DNA of 14,500 nt from Clostridia bacterium (GTDB lineage: Bacteria; Bacillota; Clostridia; Oscillospirales; Acutalibacteraceae), in assembly GCA_017615405.1 (NCBI GenBank), contig JAGAAE010000125.1, positions 1 through 14,500 on the forward strand. The letters run 5' to 3'. Position numbers and translations under genes: made by a program. Under the pieces are notes generated by a model. It saw only the letters and a program-made list of their open reading frames with translations. It had not been told where the DNA came from and searched no databases. Shown in pieces: positions 5,198 through 11,519 of the stretch (the stretch's first letter is position 1; every line of letters starts with the position of its first letter).

Positions 5198-6784
5198 ATG
5201 GATGGGTTTATGAACTGGTTTTTTGCCTTTATGACAAGTCTTTTAGAGGCACTCTGGAAAGGTGTTACGGGGGTATTCAGCGCCGTTTCCTTCCTTTTCA
5301 ATTTTCCGCTTATTTCCGACCAATTGGCGCGTTACAAAAATGAATTCGATCTTCTCGGCTGGATACTCTGTGTTCTGACGATAATACTTACCTACGGTAT
5401 CCTTGTCGCGATAATCTTCCTCATCACGATAGTAATAAGAAAGTATATTCGTTTTCGCCGTACCATCGTCGGAAACGAGGACCTTCTTGAAGAGATCGCC
5501 GATCTGCACAGGGACGTCGTTCGCCTTACCGCCGAAAAAGAGCGCATCGTCGCTATGAAGATAGACCCGACGGGTATGACCTATAATCAGCTCAAAGATA
5601 TGTTTGAAGAGCAGCGACCGAAGGATGAGATCCCCGCAGAGACTCCCGCGGTCACGGAAAACAAGAACGAAGCGGCTGCGCAGGTCGTCGGTACTATGGA
5701 GGACAAGAGATTTTTCCGCCTTTGCGCCGTCGACGACAAGTATACCTATTACGTTGCGCCCGATTATGACCGCACTATGTCGCTTTCCGAGATCTGCGAC
5801 GATATCCGTAATTTTGCCTGCACCCGCTCGAAACTTTATTATGAAATCAAGACCATCCGTCTTATGATAGCCGGTCTTGCATCGACCAAACTTATCCTTT
5901 TACAGGGTATTTCGGGAACCGGTAAAACCTCGCTGCCCTATATGCTCGGTAAATACTTCCAGACCGATGCTACCATCGCTTCTGTCCAGCCCTCATGGAG
6001 AGACAGAACCGAACTTTTCGGTTATTTCAATGAATTCACCAAGAAATTTAATGAGACCGAAGTGTTAAAACGTATCTATGAAGCATCATATAATGATGAT
6101 ATAAACGTTATCATCCTCGACGAGATGAACATCGCCCGTGTCGAATATTATTTCGCCGAAATGCTTTCTATCCTTGAAATGCCCGATGCCGAGGAATGGA
6201 AGATAGAACTTGTTCCGTCGTCATGGCCTAGCGACCCCGCACATCTTATAGACGGTAAATTGCAGATCCCGCAGAACGTATGGTATATCGGAACTGCAAA
6301 CAACGACGACTCGACATTTGCGGTATCCGACAAGGTTTACGACCGTGCGCTCGTCATCAACCTTGACAGCAAGGGCATACCCTTTGAGGCACCTGAGACC
6401 AAGGCAAAATTCATCAGCTATTCTTACGTTGAGGAACTTTACGAAAAGGCGATGCAGGATAACCCCGTCAGCGATAAAATGCTTGAAAACGTCGGGAAAC
6501 TCGACCTTTACGTCATCGAGAAATTCCGTGTTGCATTCGGTAACCGTATTATGAAACAGTTAAAGATCTTCGTTCCGGTTTACGTTGCCTGCGGCGGTAC
6601 CGAGATCGAGGGTATCGACTATATACTCGCGACAAAGGTGTTCAGGAAATTCGAGGGTCTCAATCTTTCACTTATCAGGGACGAGATAAGAGGACTCATA
6701 CTGTTTATGGACAGTCTTTTCGGCAAGGGTGAGATGAAGGAATCCATCGCCTATCTGCAGAGACTTCAAAAGATGATGTACTGA
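5198..6784 (+). CDS. Membrane-anchored McrB-like AAA+ ATPase
   Basis: 528 residues; AGGAG lies 10 nt before the ATG. N-terminus: a hydrophobic, possibly amphipathic segment about 5-35 and a clear membrane helix about 52-84, followed by a basic YIRFRR and a probable coiled coil about 93-140. AAA+ module: Walker A GISGTGKTS (237-245, K243, T244), Walker B VIILDEMN (D308, E309) continuing IARVEYYFAEML, sensor 1 IGTANNDDS (N368, N369), and a YDRAL arginine (R378) in the arginine-finger region. The LDEMN-AR-EYYF signature is typical of the McrB/dynein-like AAA_5 branch, often paired with a DUF2357 or McrC-like partner, and such a partner follows here. ATP hydrolysis looks intact. The membrane anchor and the signal-peptidase neighbour argue against a classical DNA restriction role; membrane-linked protein remodelling or assembly is an inference. 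Confidence 0.83.
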   Translation: MDGFMNWFFAFMTSLLEALWKGVTGVFSAVSFLFNFPLISDQLARYKNEFDLLGWILCVLTIILTYGILVAIIFLITIVIRKYIRFRRTIVGNEDLLEEIADLHRDVVRLTAEKERIVAMKIDPTGMTYNQLKDMFEEQRPKDEIPAETPAVTENKNEAAAQVVGTMEDKRFFRLCAVDDKYTYYVAPDYDRTMSLSEICDDIRNFACTRSKLYYEIKTIRLMIAGLASTKLILLQGISGTGKTSLPYMLGKYFQTDATIASVQPSWRDRTELFGYFNEFTKKFNETEVLKRIYEASYNDDINVIILDEMNIARVEYYFAEMLSILEMPDAEEWKIELVPSSWPSDPAHLIDGKLQIPQNVWYIGTANNDDSTFAVSDKVYDRALVINLDSKGIPFEAPETKAKFISYSYVEELYEKAMQDNPVSDKMLENVGKLDLYVIEKFRVAFGNRIMKQLKIFVPVYVACGGTEIEGIDYILATKVFRKFEGLNLSLIRDEIRGLILFMDSLFGKGEMKESIAYLQRLQKMMY

Positions 6785-6818
6785 TCAGATATCAGATATC
6801 AGATGACAGATGTCAGAA
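6784..6818 (+). repeat. Five-unit 7-bp tandem repeat in an operon gap
   Basis: Three exact copies of ATCAGAT (6784-6804) are followed by the variants GACAGAT and GTCAGAA. The repeat begins within the TGA stop of the AAA+ gene and fills most of the gap before the partner gene. Copy number may vary by slippage, which would change the spacing between coupled genes. Confidence 0.7.
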
Positions 6819-6842
6819 ATATGTAGGATGAGGTGAGTGTTA

Positions 6843-8276
6843 GTGGCTGAGGAAACAAAAAAACAAAACGGCGGCGAAAGCCCCTTCCGTAAGGTTTATG
6901 ACGATACGACCTTTTTTATCGACAGCATCGTCGAGGAATATGACGTTTTCCCCGCGATCCTCTCTATGATGCGCGACGGAAACGCTACGATAGAACTTAA
7001 AAAACGCTTTTTGCTCCGCGCTATTGACGAAACGTGGGTCAATATTATCGAGGACACCCTGCCTGCGCTCGATACGATCATCCGCAACCCGTCAAGGTAT
7101 ATCGAGGAGCAGGAAGAGGTCCTTCCGATCGAACTTTCCCATAATATTTCGGTTCGTTCGCTTAAACATCTCTCACAGCATACCAATCTTATTTCGCAGA
7201 TCGACGGCGATAAGATAATCCCTTCCAAGATACTTAACGTTTTTCATGAAGAAACGCTCGAGACGTATGAAAACAAGTTTATAAACACGCTTATAAACCG
7301 TCTTTTTGCCTTTGTTAACCGCAGATATGAGATAGCAAAAAAAGCGGGTCAGGATGAAAAGACTACCAGCATAGTATTTAATGACAGCTTCAATCACGAC
7401 AACGTCAAGGTCAATATGAATTTTCGCCTTGAAATAGCCGAATCGTCGGACGGTCTTGACGACAAGGTCGAGCGAAATTACAGTCAGACGACCGATCTTT
7501 GGCGAAGGGTCGAGAAACTCAACAATATCATTTCCACCTATGCCGACTCGGAATTTGTGCATAATATGGGAAAGAGTTACATCCGTCCGCCCGTTATGCG
7601 AACCAACGCGATCCTTAAAAACAAGAATCTTCGTCAATGCCTGACTCTATGGCAGTTTATCGAGAGTTACGAAAGCGCCGGTTACGATATGATCGTTCAG
7701 GAATCGCTTGAAAACGTCGACGAAGAATACATAAAGGAACTCTATTCGACCCTCGCTTTGCAGTATCTCATTTTCCGTTATAACATCAAAAACGAGTTTA
7801 ACGTTGAAAACACGCTGGCAAGTGTGGTCACCGACAACGTTATAAATCCGAAGATAATCGACAGTCTTGACAACGTCAGTGCGGATGAATTCGATATCGT
7901 TGAAGAGCGCACTGCGGAATCTCCTGCCGAAAAACGGTATAAGACCCTTACGCCCGACGACAGACTTCTGTTGAAGGCGCTTGAGATCGCTCTTGACGCG
8001 CAGGATATCATATCCGAGTCCGGAACGGATGAAGATTATGAGCATCCATTTGTCCCGGAACCCGACCCGGTACCCGAGGTGCCCCAACCCGCCGAAGAGG
8101 ACGAAAAAACCGAAGAAAAAGCCGAAGAAAGAACCGACGGAGAAACCGACGGCGACCTGTCCGAAATGCCGGAAGAGCCGAAGGCGCCCGTCAAGGTCAG
8201 AATAAGGAAACGTCAATCTTTACGCCCGACCGTTCGCGTCAGGGTAAAATCTACGACCGAGGATGAAGAAAATTGA
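6843..8276 (+). CDS. DUF2357-like partner of the AAA+ ATPase, no nuclease domain seen
   Basis: About 477 residues. Starts GTG 6843 or GTG 6837; 6843 is chosen because the AGGTG at 6831-6835 is 7 nt away. A helical N-terminal region is followed by a segment I recognise as DUF2357-like: RSLKHLSQHT (from residue 105), PSKILNVF, then the YENKFINTLINRLFAFVNRRYE motif (Y142-E143-N144 onward), the ENRF-like core of the family. In longer family members next to McrB-type ATPases this region is followed by a PD-(D/E)XK-like nuclease domain; here helical sequence continues to about residue 390 and then an acidic Glu/Pro-rich tail with a short basic patch (VRIRKRQ). I see no nuclease motif, signal peptide or membrane helix. 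It probably forms a complex with the preceding ATPase and acts on something other than DNA cleavage. Its last bases overlap the next gene. Confidence 0.68.
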   Translation: MAEETKKQNGGESPFRKVYDDTTFFIDSIVEEYDVFPAILSMMRDGNATIELKKRFLLRAIDETWVNIIEDTLPALDTIIRNPSRYIEEQEEVLPIELSHNISVRSLKHLSQHTNLISQIDGDKIIPSKILNVFHEETLETYENKFINTLINRLFAFVNRRYEIAKKAGQDEKTTSIVFNDSFNHDNVKVNMNFRLEIAESSDGLDDKVERNYSQTTDLWRRVEKLNNIISTYADSEFVHNMGKSYIRPPVMRTNAILKNKNLRQCLTLWQFIESYESAGYDMIVQESLENVDEEYIKELYSTLALQYLIFRYNIKNEFNVENTLASVVTDNVINPKIIDSLDNVSADEFDIVEERTAESPAEKRYKTLTPDDRLLLKALEIALDAQDIISESGTDEDYEHPFVPEPDPVPEVPQPAEEDEKTEEKAEERTDGETDGDLSEMPEEPKAPVKVRIRKRQSLRPTVRVRVKSTTEDEEN

Positions 8277-8902
8277 AAAACGGTAAAAAGATAAAAAAGA
8301 TCCTGTCGGGAGTGGCGTACGGACTGGTCGTATTTCTCATAGTATGCGTCGCCTACGTTCTGTTTTTAAACGTCAAAGGCGAGCCCGCGTTTGTATTCGG
8401 CTATTCCGCAATGTGGGTCAAGACCCCGAGTATGGAACCCGTTATACCCGAAAAAAGTTATATCCTTGTTCAAAAGATCGACGCAAAGGACGTCAAAAAG
8501 GGCGATATTATAGTCTTTTATTCAGATGATCCGACTTTGAATAATTCACTCAACACACATCAGGTTGTTGGAATTGTTAAAGGCGACGACGGCAAGACCG
8601 AATTTATAACAAAAGGGAAAAACAATCCCAACAATGACCTTTATACGGCAAAGGCGGATAAGGTCGTCGGTAAATACCAAAGAAAACTTCCTGTCATGAC
8701 GAGTTTCGGACGGTTTTTATCGACCGCGGTCGGTATCACCGTGATGCTGTTTATTATATTGCTCGTTACCCTTGCGACTTTCATTCCGGGTATGATCGAA
8801 TCGATCCGTAAAAAATCGAAAAACGCCGCGATCGATGAAATAACTCAGGACGAATTGGAAAAACTGAAATCACGGGAAAGTGAAAACCGTGACGAAGAAT
8901 AA
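8273..8902 (+). CDS. Second ER-type signal peptidase I
   Basis: 209 residues. TTG start at 8273 overlaps the TGA of the preceding gene by 4 nt, with a GAGGA ribosome binding site (8259-8263) 9 nt upstream; no ATG is available in this frame before the catalytic region. N-terminal membrane helix about residues 11-32; VKTPSMEPVIP with nucleophile S53; NTHQVVGI with H96; TKGKNNPNND; a C-terminal membrane helix about 151-175; a charged tail. This is the same Ser/His ER-type architecture as the gene at 4321, but divergent in sequence and shorter. The aspartate usual in TKGD is lysine here, and the aspartate of NPNND may replace it. Its coupling to the AAA+/DUF2357 pair suggests that it processes a substrate handled by that system, or divides substrates with the first peptidase. 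Confidence 0.83.
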   Translation: MKNGKKIKKILSGVAYGLVVFLIVCVAYVLFLNVKGEPAFVFGYSAMWVKTPSMEPVIPEKSYILVQKIDAKDVKKGDIIVFYSDDPTLNNSLNTHQVVGIVKGDDGKTEFITKGKNNPNNDLYTAKADKVVGKYQRKLPVMTSFGRFLSTAVGITVMLFIILLVTLATFIPGMIESIRKKSKNAAIDEITQDELEKLKSRESENRDEE

Positions 8903-8927
8903 AAATCAACAAAAGGACGGTGCTTCA

Positions 8928-9152
8928 ATGTTTGAAAAATCAAAACTGAAAAAAGAGATCAAAAAGGCGAAAAACAATATTGAAAACCTCGAAAAAAAGC
9001 GTACCCGTTCGCAGGCGGCGCTCGTTGAGGCGATTCTTACTCAAAAGACTCCCGACGACGGAGACGTTGAGTATTTTAATCGCTTTACCGAACTTATCGA
9101 AGCCGAAAGAAACAAAATGCACGCACTTATGAAGGAACTCGATAATCTTTGA
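8928..9152 (+). CDS. Small coiled-coil protein of unknown function
   Basis: 74 residues from ATG 8928, with an AAAGGA ribosome binding site 9 nt upstream; the in-frame ATG at 8880 lies inside the preceding gene and lacks one. Two charged helices rich in Lys and Glu with heptad-like hydrophobic spacing (about 1-38 and 46-74) are joined by a TPDDGD turn. No membrane helix, signal or cysteine. It lies 25 bp after the second signal peptidase and 22 bp before the GGDEF-EAL gene, so it is an operon member. I do not recognise a family; an adaptor or oligomerisation partner is only a guess. Confidence 0.72.
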   Translation: MFEKSKLKKEIKKAKNNIENLEKKRTRSQAALVEAILTQKTPDDGDVEYFNRFTELIEAERNKMHALMKELDNL

Positions 9153-9174
9153 TCGTTTGGAGTGAAACGCTCTC

Positions 9175-11457
9175 ATGTTTAAAATACGTAGCAAAAAAGC
9201 ACGCAGTATAGTCATTATAGTTATCTGCCTTGTCAGCATCGCGCTGGTGGGCAGCAGCGTTGCTATGCTTGCAAACTATTCGGGCGTAATGCACGAGGGC
9301 GCCGGTATTATCGGAATAGTCAACTCCAACAAGTCGGCAGACAGTTTCAGAGCCACGATAGATGAATACCGTGAAAAATCCGAAAACCTTGCCGAAACCC
9401 TTCTTTCAAACAGTTTTGCGGACGTAGACGACTTTTCGCTCAGTCTTTCATCGATGACGCGTGACGACCGGTTCTCCGAAATAATGTTTATGCGTTATTT
9501 CAAGGACGGCGTCGAGTATTCTCTTAACAACCAGGAATTTGATGAGGAAATGGAGTCAAAGCAGGTCATAGTCGGCGCGCGAATGAACACCTCGTTCTGC
9601 GCGGGGATCGTCGAAGACCGCCAGCACAGTATCAGTTCCATTGCATATTGTATTCCGCTTAAAAATTGTATTTATGCCGATTGTATCGTGTTGTTTTATC
9701 CCGTCGAACCTGTTGTCGGGAACGTTAAGGCGGACAAAAAAGACGAAGTAAAATCCCGATTTACCGCGATATGTTCTTCCGAGGGTGAGGTCGTTTCGAT
9801 ACTTCAAAACAGCGACTTTGAGATCGAAAGGCATAAAAATATCTATGAGTTCTTAAAGAACAAGATTAACGACAAATCGGTTATCGATAGCGTCAGGACC
9901 CTTATTGATGAAGGCAATTCCGATTATTATGAAATAAGTATTTCTCACCAGGATTATATCCTTGCGGTAAGCGGTATCCGTGAGCACGGAACGTCGCCTT
10001 TTTCGGTCATTGCGATCTACCGCACCGATGATATTTACGATGCCGCATATTCTACTATCCGAACCGTTTTGCTTGAACTTGCCCTATTCTTCCTGATGCT
10101 TATCTTTATCGCCGTTTACTTCATTATGAATTATCGCGCAAGTGAAAAACGGATCAAAACCATCAAAGAAAACGACGAACTGTTAAACTGTCCGACGCGC
10201 ATAAAATTTGAACGTGTTACGGGTGATATCTTACATCGTAACACCGGTTCGAATTTCGCGATCATCGTTGTCGATATCAGGCATTTTGATTATCTGACCG
10301 AGCATATCGGCTTCGAGCAGATGATAAACGAACTTAAACAGATAAAGGAATTTTACACTCGTTTCCTTAAAGTCGAAGAGACCTACGGTTACGACAGCAA
10401 CGGCAGATTCCTGTTGCTTCTCCATTATCGCGACAAGGATTCGCTTCTGACCCGTATTGAAGCGATCACTTCACATTTGAGCGTTGCGAAGGTCACGGGA
10501 TCCGGCGAACGTATAACGCTCTCGATCTACGGCGGTATTTACCAAGTCGATAAAGATGCAAAGCTTACCGTCGAAAGAATGGTCGATATGGCGATACAGG
10601 CGGAAAACGCAGTTAAATTCCCGTATGACTTCCAGTCTTTCAGAATATTCAACGAAAAGCTCCATTCCGATCAGGCAATGAACGAGTATATCGAAATGAA
10701 CATGCAGGATGCCCTTGATAAAAAACTCTTCAAGGTCTTCTATCAGCCGAAGCTCAACCTTCATACGAGTTCACCCGACGGATGCGAGGCGCTCGTTCGT
10801 TGGTATAATCCGCAGACCGAAGAGTATATGCAGCCGGCGCTTTTCCTTCCGCTTTTTGAAGAAAATCGATTTATCATCAAGCTTGATAAATACGTTTACG
10901 AACAGGTCTGCATTTACATTTCTGCCAAAGCGGCTCAGCATGAACCTCTCTATCCCGTTTCGGTCAACGTTTCGAGGATCACCGCCAGCGAACCCGATTT
11001 TCTTGATTATTATATTGCAACCAAAAACAAGTATAATATAATGGACGGGTTCCTTACGATAGAATTTACCGAGAGTTTCGCATTTGAGGATTACGGGCAG
11101 TTAAGGGAGACCGTAAACGTTCTTCACAGCAACGGTTTCAAGTGTTCGATAGACGACTTCGGCTCCGGTTTTTCTTCCTATAACATTCTTAAAGAGTTGC
11201 CTATGGATGAGATCAAACTTGACCGCTTCTTTATCGAAAAAGGCTTCTCGGATGAGCGGGATTTCAAGGTGCTTTCAAGCGTTATCCAGCTCGGCTGCGG
11301 ACTCAAAATGAAGGTCACGCAGGAAGGTGTTGAAACCAAGGATCAGATGGATATGCTCAAAAAACTCGGCTGTAACGTTATCCAGGGATTCTATTATTCC
11401 AGACCGCTCGTTGAACACGATTACGACGACTTCCTGAAACGAAAGTTTATGAAATAA
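9175..11457 (+). CDS. Membrane sensor with degenerate GGDEF and intact EAL phosphodiesterase
   Basis: 760 residues; GGAGTG (9159-9164) lies 10 nt before the ATG. Membrane helices about 11-33 and 297-320 enclose an extracytoplasmic sensor region that I cannot assign. The GGDEF domain (about 328-485) is inactive by signature: the GGDEF position reads SNGRF (408-412). The EAL domain (about 500-755) keeps every key residue: E538-A-L, N598 in VNVSR, E630 in EFTES, D660-D661 in DDFGSG, K681 in IKLD, E717 in EGVET and Q737 in QGF. Expected reaction: hydrolysis of cyclic-di-GMP to pGpG, with the GGDEF domain possibly a GTP-sensing regulatory module. It is the last gene of the AAA+ operon, so it could lower the signal that should switch on the fibre operon. 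Confidence 0.93.
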   Translation: MFKIRSKKARSIVIIVICLVSIALVGSSVAMLANYSGVMHEGAGIIGIVNSNKSADSFRATIDEYREKSENLAETLLSNSFADVDDFSLSLSSMTRDDRFSEIMFMRYFKDGVEYSLNNQEFDEEMESKQVIVGARMNTSFCAGIVEDRQHSISSIAYCIPLKNCIYADCIVLFYPVEPVVGNVKADKKDEVKSRFTAICSSEGEVVSILQNSDFEIERHKNIYEFLKNKINDKSVIDSVRTLIDEGNSDYYEISISHQDYILAVSGIREHGTSPFSVIAIYRTDDIYDAAYSTIRTVLLELALFFLMLIFIAVYFIMNYRASEKRIKTIKENDELLNCPTRIKFERVTGDILHRNTGSNFAIIVVDIRHFDYLTEHIGFEQMINELKQIKEFYTRFLKVEETYGYDSNGRFLLLLHYRDKDSLLTRIEAITSHLSVAKVTGSGERITLSIYGGIYQVDKDAKLTVERMVDMAIQAENAVKFPYDFQSFRIFNEKLHSDQAMNEYIEMNMQDALDKKLFKVFYQPKLNLHTSSPDGCEALVRWYNPQTEEYMQPALFLPLFEENRFIIKLDKYVYEQVCIYISAKAAQHEPLYPVSVNVSRITASEPDFLDYYIATKNKYNIMDGFLTIEFTESFAFEDYGQLRETVNVLHSNGFKCSIDDFGSGFSSYNILKELPMDEIKLDRFFIEKGFSDERDFKVLSSVIQLGCGLKMKVTQEGVETKDQMDMLKKLGCNVIQGFYYSRPLVEHDYDDFLKRKFMK

Positions 11458-11474
11458 ACGTTTTAAAAACAATT

Positions 11475-11502
11475 ATCCCCGCTCTCGTTCGAGGGCGGGG
11501 AT
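11475..11502. terminator. Bidirectional terminator between convergent genes
   Basis: ATCCCCGC-T-CTCG-TT-CGAG-G-GCGGGGAT gives a 13-bp stem with one T/G wobble, 17 bp after the plus-strand stop and 17 bp after the minus-strand stop. On the minus strand the stem is followed by AATTGTTTTT, and on the plus strand by the weaker TTGT. It serves both genes, with better tail composition for the minus-strand one. Confidence 0.88.
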
Positions 11503-11519
11503 TTGTCATGTATTAAGGC

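Noticed and set aside
6784..6818. CRISPR-like array
   Set aside because: The units are only 7 bp with no spacers; this is a simple tandem repeat.
5198..8276. Classical McrBC restriction system
   Set aside because: The ATPase carries membrane segments, the partner shows no nuclease domain, and signal peptidase and cyclic-di-GMP genes adjoin. Homology to McrB is kept, but the restriction function is not claimed.
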